Below, one piece after another: positions 1-7,674 of a stretch of 16,186 bases of DNA. Origin of the DNA: Bacillota bacterium. GTDB lineage: Bacteria > Bacillota > Clostridia > Oscillospirales > Ruminococcaceae. Below the pieces are notes generated by a model, which did not search any database, was not told the origin of the DNA, and was given only the letters and a program-made list of their open reading frames with translations. The stretch is from contig JAEZQD010000047.1 of NCBI GenBank assembly GCA_023413185.1, positions 1-16,186 on the forward strand. The letters run 5' to 3'. A program made the translations under genes and the position numbers. Position 1 is the first letter of the stretch. Every line of letters begins with the position of its first letter.

Positions 1-391
1 AACCAATCAAATGAAGTACGGAATGCACCGTTAGGTACGCGACCTCTCTGCGCAAGGTATGCCCGTATGTCTCGGCCTGTTCAACCGCTTTTTCCATGGA
101 AATAACAATGTCGCCCAGCATCTGGGCGCCTGTCTCCTGGTTTATGTCGTACGTTCCGTCACACCCCAGCGGGAATGAGAGCACATCGGTGGGTACATCC
201 TTCTCACGGTACTGGCTGTTTAAGCTTTTAATATTCTCATTGTCCACAAAGCTGACGCTGACTTCAAAATCACCGTCCATCTTTTCAAACTCCAATACAG
301 CATGGCAGCAACGTCTGATTAGCAGACGAATGCCTGTGGGTATCTTTATCTTTTTTTGTCTGTTCGAGATTAATACCTTTACTCGTTCCAT
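1..391 (-). CDS. ybeY: Endoribonuclease YbeY (rRNA maturation factor), 3' end outside window
   Basis: YbeY is a zinc-dependent single-strand endoribonuclease that acts in 16S rRNA 3' maturation and 70S ribosome quality control. The frame gives 130 residues from an ATG at 391, preceded by AAGGAGG 9 nt upstream. Visible family features are the central stretch DVPTDVLSFPL, then LGDIVIS, and near the end HSVLHLIG, the start of the HxxxHxxGxxH zinc motif. The window ends inside that motif, so the third histidine and about 35 residues (family about 165 aa) lie outside. It sits 41 bp behind phoH, the usual Firmicute order, and is probably cotranscribed. The track ORF on the opposite strand here is a shadow. 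Identification is confident from the motifs. Confidence 0.93.
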   Translation of the reverse strand, partial: MERVKVLISNRQKKIKIPTGIRLLIRRCCHAVLEFEKMDGDFEVSVSFVDNENIKSLNSQYREKDVPTDVLSFPLGCDGTYDINQETGAQMLGDIVISMEKAVEQAETYGHTLRREVAYLTVHSVLHLIG

Positions 392-432
392 CTTCTACGA
401 CCTCCTTCGGTTATGTCAAACGTGCGGAATGC

Positions 433-1404
433 TTAACGGATGCGCTTCTTCTCTTCATAATACCGTTCATATGCCTTTACGATTCGCTGAACCAGCACGT
501 GTCGGACAACATCCTTTTGACTAAGATGGATAACACCAATATCCTCTATATCCCGCAATATCTTAGTTGCCTCTATTAGCCCGGATTTCTTCTCTTCCGG
601 CAGATCGATCTGGGTGATATCGCCCGTAACAACCGCCCGTGAGTTCGCCCCAAGCCGGGTTAAAAACATCTTCATCTGCTCGGGAGTTGTGTTTTGTGCC
701 TCGTCAAGAATAATAAAAGAATCGTCAAGTGTTCTGCCGCGCATATACGCCAGCGGTGCAACCTCTATATTTCCCCGCTCAACGTATTTTTGAAAATTCT
801 CGGCCCCCAGCATATCAAACAGGGCATCGTACAGCGGACGGAGATACGGGTCGACCTTCGTTTGAAGATCCCCCGGCAAAAAGCCGAGTTTTTCACCCGC
901 TTCCACCGCCGGACGGGTCAGAATAATACGATTAATCTCATGCGCACGAAACGCCCTTACCGCCATAGCTACAGCAAGATAGGTTTTACCCGTACCCGCA
1001 GGTCCCACAGAAAACACAATGGTGTTCTGCTTCATTAAATCGATGTACTTCTTTTGTCCTAGCGTTTTGCCTTTTACCTGCCGTCCTTTAGAGGTAATGC
1101 ATATGCTGTCTTCTTCCCCAAGGGCAACAATCTGGTCCTCGTTGCCTTCGTGTACCAGCGAGATAATATACCGCAAGTTCTGCTCGGTAATCGCTTCCCC
1201 CCGGCTAAGCAGGTTTAAAAGCCCCTCGATTGCACGGCTGGCAAACATCACATTCTCCGGTTCGCCGGTTACCTTGATGTCGCTCTCTCGGTTGACCACC
1301 GCTACACCGAACTCTTGCTCGATTATCTTCATATTGGAATCAAAGCTGCCAAACAATGCAAACGCATGCTCCAGCCGATCAATACTTATGACCTGTTCTA
1401 TCAT
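433..1404 (-). CDS. phoH: PhoH-like (YbeZ) P-loop ATPase
   Basis: This is a PhoH-family cytoplasmic ATPase, linked to RNA metabolism and commonly a partner of YbeY. It has 323 aa when started at ATG 1404. An N-terminal KH-like region (about residues 1-100) is followed by Walker A GPAGTGKT (134-141) and Walker B FIILDEAQN (DE at 234-235), then TGDITQIDLP. The reading frame stays open to a GTG at 1491, but a good extended -10 element at 1497-1505 puts transcription start near 1490, so the longer start would have no leader. The 323-aa form also begins MIEQVISIDR like other family members. The SD before 1404 (GGGGAAAG) is only moderate. Gene order yqfD-phoH-ybeY is conserved in Firmicutes. The family's exact biochemical role is incompletely known. 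Confidence 0.93.
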   Translation of the reverse strand: MIEQVISIDRLEHAFALFGSFDSNMKIIEQEFGVAVVNRESDIKVTGEPENVMFASRAIEGLLNLLSRGEAITEQNLRYIISLVHEGNEDQIVALGEEDSICITSKGRQVKGKTLGQKKYIDLMKQNTIVFSVGPAGTGKTYLAVAMAVRAFRAHEINRIILTRPAVEAGEKLGFLPGDLQTKVDPYLRPLYDALFDMLGAENFQKYVERGNIEVAPLAYMRGRTLDDSFIILDEAQNTTPEQMKMFLTRLGANSRAVVTGDITQIDLPEEKKSGLIEATKILRDIEDIGVIHLSQKDVVRHVLVQRIVKAYERYYEEKKRIR

Positions 1405-1496
1405 CCGCCGCTTTCCCCGTTCTGTATACAAGTCTTTTGTAAGACATTGTCGTGTAAAATGATAGTTCCCCGCTATAATCTGTATAATCACTGGAT

Positions 1497-1505
1497 ATTA
1501 TATCA
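1497..1505 (-). promoter_or_regulatory. Extended -10 promoter for phoH
   Basis: On the minus strand TGATATAAT is a perfect TATAAT (-10, 1502-1497) with the TGn extension. It lies in the 127-bp gap between yqfD and phoH. The -35 position, about 17 bp upstream, falls in a T-run and is poor, which is tolerated by extended -10 promoters. It lets phoH-ybeY be transcribed apart from the sporulation genes upstream. An imperfect hairpin (about 1428-1450, arms GTCTT/AAGAC) lies in the resulting leader. The promoter call comes from sequence only. Confidence 0.55.
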
Positions 1506-1531
1506 CAATTACAGGTAAAAAAACAGCAAAT

Positions 1532-2719
1532 TCATTGCGAATTTTCTAAGAATATTTCCTGTTCCTTTGCAATATCGGCGTTTGCTACCAGATAAACCGT
1601 AACGCGATAATAACTACCTTGTTTGGAAACGTGAAGGTTTCTTGATAAGACCTCTTCCGCCTTTAGCACGTTTGCTTCGTAATCGGCAATCAGGTGTGCG
1701 GCGGCACGCTTTGCCTCATCAATTGAAACGGCTCTTTTCTCATGGCTTAACTCGTAATGAATCTCCTCTTTATAATAAACCGGCAGTTTGGTATCAAACA
1801 GTGAAAGCTGATTGCGTTTTGTCTCAAGCCGATAGTCAAAATCAATCGGTCCGCAAAACCAAACGGGTATTTCTACGTTAAGAAGGGATAAGAAGCGTTT
1901 GGTTCGTTTCGTGCCTGTTTCTTTTATTGTTTCCACAAACAGCGGAATATCAAACACCTTTTCTTCCTGTATCTGCGCAATGACCTTTGCCCCCGAATGA
2001 GATAGCAGGTTGAGTCCCGTTTTCCCCTGTATCACCCCGCTGACCAGAAGATCGCCTTCCTTTACTGTCTCCCCCTTTTTTACAACCGCCTGACCGTTGT
2101 ACACCTCCATACGTACAATCTGCCCTGATTTTGCCGCTACAATGTTGGATGGCACATCCACGGCTTCCATTTCTGGCTGCTGTGTCCGCTCACGTACCTC
2201 TACAAATGCGTTTGTTCCCGATATGTTGATGGCAATCCACGACAAGCGGTCAAGTTTAAGCATAATGTTTTGTTTGGCAGTGGCTACATCAATGTTCTTT
2301 TTCAGCACACCGGATCGAATGCCTTCATCCTCCAAAGCCTGTATTAGTTCAAAATCCGTCACATCCTTGTTTCCAGAGACCTCTACCGACCATACAAACT
2401 GTGACATGGTAATGATAAAGGTTAAGAACAGGACAATACCAAGAAATAATCCCGCACGTCTGTCGTACTTGCGGGTGTAAAACGGCAAGCCATACCGTTT
2501 TGAGACACGCAGGAGCACGCGCGAGCGCCGTGCATAGGGGCGCAGCTTTTTATAATCCTTGGCAACGGTGCAAGCAAACAGTCCTTCCCCTTGTTTGGTG
2601 ACGTCCCATATCGCAATGCCTGCACGCGCTATCAAGTTTAAAAATCGTTCCGCAAAAACCCCCGTTATTGTAAACGACACATATCCTTTTATCCACCGCA
2701 TCAGCTTCACTATAAACAC
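1532..2719 (-). CDS. yqfD: Sporulation protein YqfD
   Basis: YqfD is a membrane-anchored sporulation protein; the B. subtilis gene is in the mother-cell sigma-E regulon. The product is 395 aa. An N-terminal cytoplasmic part (1-88) carries the typical start W-I-KGYV with ERFLNL near 25-30. It is followed by one membrane segment (about 89-110) and a large outer domain beginning SVEVSGN. The chosen start is GTG 2719 because GAGGAG lies 9 nt upstream; in-frame GTG 2710 and ATG 2701 are less well placed. The gene follows yqfC by 66 bp. Family membership is clear; the molecular function is not established beyond a sporulation role. Confidence 0.92.
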   Translation of the reverse strand: MFIVKLMRWIKGYVSFTITGVFAERFLNLIARAGIAIWDVTKQGEGLFACTVAKDYKKLRPYARRSRVLLRVSKRYGLPFYTRKYDRRAGLFLGIVLFLTFIITMSQFVWSVEVSGNKDVTDFELIQALEDEGIRSGVLKKNIDVATAKQNIMLKLDRLSWIAINISGTNAFVEVRERTQQPEMEAVDVPSNIVAAKSGQIVRMEVYNGQAVVKKGETVKEGDLLVSGVIQGKTGLNLLSHSGAKVIAQIQEEKVFDIPLFVETIKETGTKRTKRFLSLLNVEIPVWFCGPIDFDYRLETKRNQLSLFDTKLPVYYKEEIHYELSHEKRAVSIDEAKRAAAHLIADYEANVLKAEEVLSRNLHVSKQGSYYRVTVYLVANADIAKEQEIFLENSQ

Positions 2720-2785
2720 GTTGGGAAACTCCTCTCGCCGCAGATGGCCGGTGCGCCAATGCGCATACCGTGCCGGATAATTGGG

Positions 2786-3100
2786 TCACGTAATAAATTC
2801 AATTGCGGTGATAAACCCTTCTATCACCAAAGTTTCGCCCGTCAGGCATTTAAGCGCCAGCCCTCGCCCCGAAAACCTGAGCATCATCTTACCCGCGTTA
2901 ATGCGGATACACTCCTCGCTGTATTCTAAAACGCCCTGCGAACCGTCTATGGTAACCTCTCTGTTTCCTGCAATCTGCAACAAAGCGGTGCCGGCAATTG
3001 CCGTTTCGGGAAACTCTAAAAGCTTTGCGAGCTTAGCCGTACCCTTACGGGACACCTCCCTTTGCTCCTTCTTTGCTTCTTCCCTTTCTCTGCGCGTCAT
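2786..3100 (-). CDS. yqfC: Sporulation protein YqfC
   Basis: This is a small YqfC/YabP-type sporulation protein of 104 aa, nearly always upstream of yqfD. Start ATG 3100 is chosen because GGAGGGTGACT lies directly before it and the charged N-terminus TRREREEAKKEQ suits the family. The frame is open upstream to 3157, but that extension has no SD and would make the protein unusually long. The core contains IAGNREVTIDGSQGVLEY and a C-terminal GETLVIEGFI, typical of the beta-rich YabP/YqfC fold. It is divergent from ylbJ with about 158 bp between start codons. The exact molecular activity is unknown in the family. Confidence 0.9.
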   Translation of the reverse strand: MTRREREEAKKEQREVSRKGTAKLAKLLEFPETAIAGTALLQIAGNREVTIDGSQGVLEYSEECIRINAGKMMLRFSGRGLALKCLTGETLVIEGFITAIEFIT

Positions 3101-3258
3101 AGTCACCCTCCATTGCGCGAGCATTTCCGCGCATTCGTCATAAACAATAAGCCGCATCCTTTAATATATATTTGAGTACGGCTTATTTTATAATCGAACA
3201 CGCCATATATATAAAGCGTGTATATTGTAACCCTGAACATAAAACGGCGAGGTGACAC
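3101..3258. promoter_or_regulatory. Divergent control region between yqfC and ylbJ
   Basis: The 158-bp gap between two divergent sporulation genes must hold both promoters. It contains an inverted repeat, ACACGC at 3198-3203 and GCGTGT at 3216-3221, around an AT-rich core of 12 bp. An AT-rich TATATTGT-like element follows on the plus strand (about 3221-3228). The ylbJ SD GAGGTGA lies 3 nt before ATG 3259. Sigma-E or sigma-F promoters would be expected from the gene content, but I could not place -35/-10 boxes with confidence. Confidence 0.35.
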
Positions 3259-4389
3259 ATGGACAGACTGTCTGCGCGCGCTAAAATTCGATGGGGCGAA
3301 TGGGGACTGGTATTGCTTGTAGGAGGGCTTATCACTTTATACTTTATCAATGCGCAGGCTGTCAGCGAGGGGGTCCGCAGTGGTCTTGCGGTCTGCGCGG
3401 TCACCCTTATTCCATCGCTGTTTCCTTTTATGATTTTATGCTCGTTTCTTGTAACCAGTCGGCTGGGCGACCGGCTCTCAGACGCGTTTTCGCCTGTAAC
3501 GGAGCGTTTTTTTCGGCTGCCGTCTTATATGGGCTCGGTTTTTATCCTCAGCCTAATCGGGGGATTTCCGGCAGGGGCAAAGATGATTTCGGAGATGTAT
3601 CGCGCCGGACGAATCGATTCCAGTATTGCTTCACGCATGCTGTGCTTTTGTGTGAATGCGGGACCCGCCTTCTTAATAACGGCGGTTGGCAGCAGGATGT
3701 TTGGCAATGCGGCGGCGGGTGTTTTACTATTTACTTCCCAAACCGCCGCAAGTATCGTTCTTGCGTTTCTTACACGGCTTCTGCCAACCAAACAAACAGA
3801 AGTTGACCCGGTACAGGCCAAAACCAAACCCCTTATGCCATCGTTTGTTTCGTCTGTTAAAACCGCAGCGGATGCGATGTTTTCGGTTTGCGCCTTTGTT
3901 ACCGCCTTCTCAGCGGTGATTAGCTTTATTGACTCGCTTAATATTGCGGAAGTTTTGGATGGACTTATTGCGTTTGCTCCAAAGGGGTTTGCCGATGCGA
4001 TCCTAAACGGTTTGTTTGAGGTCACGCTCGGGTGTGCAAAAAGTCCTGACATCGGCGGAACACTTTCGCTTTATTTTGCCTGCGCAATCTGTTCGTTCGG
4101 TGGGCTTTCGGTAATGGGGCAGGCTTTGTCATTCTTTTCTGCTCTGCCGGTCAAAACACTGCCTTATCTTCTGTCCCGCCCCATCCATATGGTACTGTCC
4201 TGCGGGGTACTCTTTGGACTAGTAAAACTGTTCCCCGGTGCGGTGGTCACCTTTTGGCCGGCAAATTCACCGGTTGCCGCAACAGTTTTTTCTGCGACAC
4301 CCACCGCTTCAATTGCACTTATGGTATTGTGTGCGGCGCTAATTATAAGTAATAAGGGCCATCCACTGTCTCTTAGCTCGTTGCACTAG
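3259..4389 (+). CDS. ylbJ: YlbJ-family sporulation integral membrane protein
   Basis: This is a polytopic membrane protein of the YlbJ family, built on nucleoside-recognition/Gate domains and required for spore cortex formation in B. subtilis. The product is 376 aa (B. subtilis about 408). It has many hydrophobic segments, starting with WGLVLLVGGLITLYFINA (about 14-31). The family signatures are LIPSLFPFMILCSFL (about 49-63), LIGGFPAGAKMISEMY (about 97-112) and CFCVNAGPAFLI (about 128-139); a second Gate-like half begins near residue 190 and holds EVTLGCAKSP. Start ATG is supported by GAGGTGA. It is divergent from yqfCD, so two sporulation units share one control region. The transported substrate, if any, is unknown. 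Confidence 0.85.
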   Translation: MDRLSARAKIRWGEWGLVLLVGGLITLYFINAQAVSEGVRSGLAVCAVTLIPSLFPFMILCSFLVTSRLGDRLSDAFSPVTERFFRLPSYMGSVFILSLIGGFPAGAKMISEMYRAGRIDSSIASRMLCFCVNAGPAFLITAVGSRMFGNAAAGVLLFTSQTAASIVLAFLTRLLPTKQTEVDPVQAKTKPLMPSFVSSVKTAADAMFSVCAFVTAFSAVISFIDSLNIAEVLDGLIAFAPKGFADAILNGLFEVTLGCAKSPDIGGTLSLYFACAICSFGGLSVMGQALSFFSALPVKTLPYLLSRPIHMVLSCGVLFGLVKLFPGAVVTFWPANSPVAATVFSATPTASIALMVLCAALIISNKGHPLSLSSLH

Positions 4390-4406
4390 CAATTCACACC
4401 CATATT

Positions 4407-4415
4407 TGGTACAAT
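4407..4415 (+). promoter_or_regulatory. Extended -10 element before the small Cys protein
   Basis: TGGTACAAT gives a TGn extension plus TACAAT (5 of 6 to consensus). Predicted transcription start is near 4422, leaving a 24-nt leader with SD AAGGCGG before ATG 4446. The -35 region is weak. Confidence 0.4.
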
Positions 4416-4445
4416 GAAAAAAACGTTCCAGAAGGCGGTGCGAAT

Positions 4446-4664
4446 ATGAAGGCAAAGCTTCGATTCTTTGGCAAAGAGATTGCGCCATCCTGCAGCTATT
4501 GCGAGAACGCGGTAACAGATACTAAGGCTCAACTGCGCTGCATAAAAAACAAGCACATATCCGAGCAAGGCAAATGCAGTCGCTTTATGTATGCGCCGCA
4601 AAAACGCGAGCCCAAAAGCCCATTATTCCTGCCTAAATTTACGGTGGATGACTTCAAGCTATAA
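4446..4664 (+). CDS. Small four-cysteine protein, putative metal-binding
   Basis: This is a 72-aa basic protein of unknown function with SD AAGGCGG 7 nt before ATG. Cysteines at 16, 19, 32 and 44 (CSYC, then RC, then GKCSRF) could bind one zinc ion. The tail (KREPKSPLFLPKFTVDDFKL) has the proline-rich LPKF-DDF ending that I recall from short conserved proteins in Clostridia. It has no signal peptide or membrane segment. It follows ylbJ by 56 bp but seems to have its own promoter. No function is assigned; the zinc-binding idea is inference from cysteine spacing. Confidence 0.75.
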   Translation: MKAKLRFFGKEIAPSCSYCENAVTDTKAQLRCIKNKHISEQGKCSRFMYAPQKREPKSPLFLPKFTVDDFKL

Positions 4665-4721
4665 CCCAGAGAGCCAACATATATTTACATAAATTTTTCA
4701 ATCAAGCACTCTTCGATTTTG

Positions 4722-4750
4722 TTGATTGTGCGCCTTTTGTATGCTACACT
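4722..4750 (+). promoter_or_regulatory. Promoter of the MFS transporter gene
   Basis: TTGATT (-35, 4722-4727), a 17-bp spacer and TACACT (-10, 4745-4750) with TGn directly before it form an extended -10 promoter. Transcription start falls near 4757. That leaves the in-frame ATG at 4760 without a usable leader and supports the TTG start at 4793. Confidence 0.6.
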
Positions 4751-4792
4751 GGACTAAGAATGCGACACCTTGTCGCGGCAGGAGGGGTAACT

Positions 4793-6037
4793 TTGAAATT
4801 GACAAAAGTCGAAAAAAGCTGGATTATGTATGATGTGGCTAACTCTGCATTCGTTTTGCTCATAGCAACCACAATTCCCATCTACTTTCGTTCACTGGCA
4901 GAACAATCCGGTACCGACCCTGCCGTAGCAACCAGCCTGTGGGGAATCGCAACCTCTGTATCCATTGCTATCCTTGCTCTACTTGCCCCAATACTCGGTG
5001 CCATTGCCGATTACAACGGAATGAAAAAGAGGATGTTTGTCATTTCGCTTGCGCTTGGCGCAGTGGGTGCGTTGTCACTCGGTGTGATTAACGATTGGTT
5101 TGCATACCTGCTGGTTTTTATTATGGCGCGTATCGGTTATTCCGCCTGCAATGTCTTCTATGATTCCATGCTTACCGACGTGACAACTGACGACCGAATG
5201 GATTACATATCGTCCTCGGGCTATGCATGGGGTTATATCGGCAGTTGCATCCCTTTTATTCTTGGTATCGTACTTATTTTTACAAAGCCGTTTGGTATGA
5301 GTACGACTACAGCGACGCAGATCTCGTTTATTATTACTGCACTTTGGTGGGTGGGCATGACCCTTCCACTATTAAAAAACGTCAAACAAAACTTCTACCT
5401 GGAAAATAGACCCGACAAGGTCTTTCATTCATTTAAGCGAATTGGTATTACACTCAAAAAGATCGCAAAGGACAAAAAGCTGCTTTATTTTATTATCGCT
5501 TATTTTTTCTACATAGATGGAGTATACACCATTATCAGCATGGCAACGGCATACGGCGGCGAGGTGGGCATCGACAGCAACAGCATGATTTTAGCACTTC
5601 TTCTCACACAGTTTGTTGCATTCCCATTTGCCATCCTTGCAGGTAAACTGGCTGGGCGTTTTGGTGCTTTAAACCTCATCCGTGTATTTGTGCTATTCTA
5701 CATCGCCATCTGCATCTTCGGGTTTCAGCTTGACCAGCAGCGGGAGTTTTGGGTGCTTGCGGTTGCTGTCGGTCTTGCGCAGGGTGGTGTTCAGTCGTTG
5801 TCGCGTTCCTACTTTGGCAAACTGATACCCAAAGAGGAGTCGAACGAATACTTCGGGTTCTTTGACATCTTCGGTAAATTCGCCGATTTTCTTGGTCCGT
5901 TGCTTCTGGCGGCCTCCGGTCTTATCTTTGGGGCATCCAAATATGGTGTGCTTGCTTTAATCATCCTCTTTGTTATCGGATTCATCCTGTTAATGCGGAT
6001 TCCAAATCAACCCCATTCCACTCTCAGCGACGAGTAA
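4793..6037 (+). CDS. MFS transporter, UMF1/Atg22-like family
   Basis: This is a major facilitator superfamily permease of 414 aa with about 12 membrane segments. The N-terminal signature WIMYDVANSAFVLLIATTI is characteristic of the UMF1 family (Atg22-like; yeast Atg22 exports amino acids from the vacuole). The loop APILGAIADYNGMKKR after the second segment resembles the MFS loop 2-3 motif. Bacterial substrates are unknown. Start: an AGGAGG at 4780-4785 lies 7 nt before TTG 4793; the in-frame ATG at 4760 has no SD and sits at the predicted transcription start. It is transcribed alone, with its own promoter and a strong terminator at 6082-6124. Family assignment is firm, substrate open. Confidence 0.85.
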   Translation: MKLTKVEKSWIMYDVANSAFVLLIATTIPIYFRSLAEQSGTDPAVATSLWGIATSVSIAILALLAPILGAIADYNGMKKRMFVISLALGAVGALSLGVINDWFAYLLVFIMARIGYSACNVFYDSMLTDVTTDDRMDYISSSGYAWGYIGSCIPFILGIVLIFTKPFGMSTTTATQISFIITALWWVGMTLPLLKNVKQNFYLENRPDKVFHSFKRIGITLKKIAKDKKLLYFIIAYFFYIDGVYTIISMATAYGGEVGIDSNSMILALLLTQFVAFPFAILAGKLAGRFGALNLIRVFVLFYIAICIFGFQLDQQREFWVLAVAVGLAQGGVQSLSRSYFGKLIPKEESNEYFGFFDIFGKFADFLGPLLLAASGLIFGASKYGVLALIILFVIGFILLMRIPNQPHSTLSDE

Positions 6038-6081
6038 TGCCTGCTTGATTGGTACGATTATAGGATATTGTCACAATGCGC

Positions 6082-6124
6082 AGATGAGCTTTCGCAATTA
6101 CCCGCGAAAGCTCATCTTTTTTTT
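6082..6124 (+). terminator. Rho-independent terminator of the MFS gene
   Basis: A perfect 14-bp stem (arms 6082-6095 and 6104-6117, AGATGAGCTTTCGC and its complement) with an 8-nt loop is followed by eight T (6117-6124). It lies 45 bp after the stop codon. Confidence 0.95.
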
Positions 6125-6143
6125 AAAATATCAAAATAACAGA

Positions 6144-6172
6144 TTGACAACCCCCTTGATATTAGATATAAT
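6144..6172 (+). promoter_or_regulatory. Consensus vegetative promoter of tRNA-Ser
   Basis: TTGACA (6144-6149), a 17-bp spacer and TATAAT (6167-6172) match the vegetative consensus at every position. Transcription start is expected near 6179, about 36 nt before the mature tRNA. Such strength fits a stable-RNA gene. Confidence 0.92.
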
Positions 6173-6214
6173 AATTAAGCGTTGTCAGTTAAGGGCAGCT
6201 ATAGCTAATTATAC

Positions 6215-6307
6215 GGAGAAGTCGCCTAGCTTGGTCGAGGGCGCACGACTGGAAATCGTGTAGGCCCCAAAAGGGTCTCGAGGGTTCGAATCCCTCCTTC
6301 TCCGCCA
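6215..6307 (+). tRNA. tRNA-Ser, anticodon GGA
   Basis: This is a class II tRNA of 93 nt with encoded CCA (6305-6307). The acceptor stem pairs GGAGAAG (6215-6221) with CTTCTCC (6297-6303). The anticodon stem pairs CACGA (6244-6248) with TCGTG (6256-6260) around loop CTGGAAA, placing anticodon GGA at 6251-6253 for UCC/UCU serine codons. A long variable arm follows, then the T loop GGTTCGAATCC. It is a single-gene transcription unit. Confidence 0.97.
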
Positions 6308-6342
6308 GAATTTTGCTGTAAATTGCCATTGTTTGCAGTAAC

Positions 6343-6381
6343 AAAAAATCTTGCTACATAAGTTTGTAGCAAGATTTTTTT
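6343..6381 (+). terminator. Terminator of tRNA-Ser
   Basis: A perfect 16-bp stem (6343-6358 with 6365-6380) with a 6-nt loop starts with six A and ends in seven T, so it can act in both directions. It separates the tRNA from the insertion sequence that begins 13 bp further on. Confidence 0.92.
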
Positions 6382-6385
6382 GCTT

Positions 6386-6393
6386 TTTCTTCT
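6386..6393. repeat. Target site duplication of the ISL3 element, left copy
   Basis: TTTCTTCT directly before the left ISL3 end; the identical octamer follows the right end at 9112-9119. Eight base pairs is the usual ISL3 duplication length. Confidence 0.82.
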
Positions 6394-6462
6394 GGCTCTC
6401 TGTCAATAGTTGTGGAGCAGGAAAAGGAAAGAATGGGAACGAGAAAAGCAGCTAAGTTTGCG

Positions 6463-7674
6463 TTAAGCAGGCATAGCTGCTTTTTGACGATTGAAAACAT
6501 GAAGGATTCTGTTTCTGAAGCGGTTAAAGTTACGGAAGCCATAAGCGTTACGTTTTAAGACCTTGATTTTGTTGTTACAGCCCTCGGTGAAACCGTTGGA
6601 ATACGTCCAGGTAAAAGCATTGATTATTTCAGGAGCCCAATTGGTGAAGGTATTGGCACACTGTTGAAAACGAGGAAGGGTGGAGTTCTGAGCGTTAAGA
6701 ACCCAAGAGGAAAGCTCTTGACGCAGTAGAACAGTATCCCTTATCTTGGTAACTTTAAAGAAAGCTTCTTTGAAGTAATAAGCACTGGAAAGGTTCGGGC
6801 TGGAATAAAGCATAACGTTAACCTGCTGTTTTTGTTCATCGGAAAGGAAATCAAAGCACTTGATTAAGAGTGACTTGGAGCGTTTAAAGTATTGTCGGTG
6901 GGATTTAGAGAACCTTTTTTGCTCCTCTTTTCGTACCGCTTCAAAAGCCCATACCACTTGCCGAACGACATGGTATCTATCCAAAACATGAGTAGCATTT
7001 TTAAAGTAGGTATTGAAGATATCTGCATAGGGCTGCCACATGTCACTGACGACAAATGAAGTATTGGAACGGTCTAAATCCTTGAAGTAGGCGGCTAAGT
7101 TATGCGTATAGCGATTCGGAAGGATATCTAAGACACGGCCGTTTTCTGGGTCTGTAAGAATGCATTGATATTTCTCATTTGCCGTATTTCCTTTGAATTC
7201 ATCAATGGCAACTACACTGCCTAATTGCGGCTTTCCGTATTGAACCAGGTCGAAGATGCGGATGACAGTTGATACAGAAAGGTTTACGTGTCTTGCAACA
7301 CTGGTAAACGAGCAGGTCTCCCTTAAACGATCTATTACATACGCTGAGAGGCGGTTCGTCATACGGTGGTAGCGGGGTAAGAAAGTGTTCTTTTCACAAA
7401 AACACTTTCCGCAAGCCTTACACCGATAGCGGCGCTTATGATAGAAAAGTACCACTTGATTGCCGAAGGCTGGAATGTCTTTGACGGGCTGCAATCGATA
7501 ATCATGTACGATATCTGTTTCTTTCTCGCAGCAGGGGCATCGGTGTGCTTTCCTTGCAAGCGCTATTGTTATCTGTGTTACTCCGTCTGGTAGTGTAAAA
7601 TAAAATGTGCTTTTGCCTTTTCTGAGGAAGTGATATAAACTTAGAAAGGGTGATAGGAATGGGAATATTAACAA
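6463..7674 (-). CDS. ISL3-family transposase, 5' end displaced by IS256 insertion
   Basis: This is the body of an ISL3 transposase. It has a zinc-binding N-terminal region (CPCCEKE, then YRCKACGKCF) and a helix-turn-helix region (SVARHVNLSVSTVIRIFDL). The DDE core shows VVAIDEFKGN, VVSDMWQPYA with VLDRYHVVRQ, and GFTEGCNNKIKVLKR. True ISL3 coding sequence ends at 7588: the first 29 codons of the open frame (7674-7589) are read from the left end of the inserted IS256, start with a TTG and have no SD. The original first 24 codons are now at 8916-8986 beyond the IS256. Joined, they give a 398-aa protein. As it stands the gene is probably not properly expressed and is best treated as an interrupted gene. 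Confidence 0.88.
   Translation of the reverse strand: MLIFPFLSPFLSLYHFLRKGKSTFYFTLPDGVTQITIALARKAHRCPCCEKETDIVHDYRLQPVKDIPAFGNQVVLFYHKRRYRCKACGKCFCEKNTFLPRYHRMTNRLSAYVIDRLRETCSFTSVARHVNLSVSTVIRIFDLVQYGKPQLGSVVAIDEFKGNTANEKYQCILTDPENGRVLDILPNRYTHNLAAYFKDLDRSNTSFVVSDMWQPYADIFNTYFKNATHVLDRYHVVRQVVWAFEAVRKEEQKRFSKSHRQYFKRSKSLLIKCFDFLSDEQKQQVNVMLYSSPNLSSAYYFKEAFFKVTKIRDTVLLRQELSSWVLNAQNSTLPRFQQCANTFTNWAPEIINAFTWTYSNGFTEGCNNKIKVLKRNAYGFRNFNRFRNRILHVFNRQKAAMPA
7581..7588. repeat. Target site duplication of the IS256 element, left copy
   Basis: CTCCGTCT immediately before the left IS256 end; the same octamer follows the right end at 8908-8915. It lies within the ISL3 transposase gene. Confidence 0.88.
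7631..7639 (+). promoter_or_regulatory. Extended -10 promoter inside IS256 for its transposase
   Basis: TGATATAAA gives TGn plus TATAAA (5 of 6). A TTTGCC 16 bp upstream could act as a weak -35. The start codon follows 20 bp downstream. Confidence 0.4.

Noticed and set aside
4668..4676. AGAGAGCC near the end of the small Cys gene as an ISL3 end
   Set aside because: Only eight bases agree and the rest of the terminus is missing.
6215..6307. tRNA-Ser as an integration site of a genomic island
   Set aside because: No repeat of the tRNA 3' end is seen downstream and no integrase is present; the nearby DNA is explained by transposition with 8-bp duplications.
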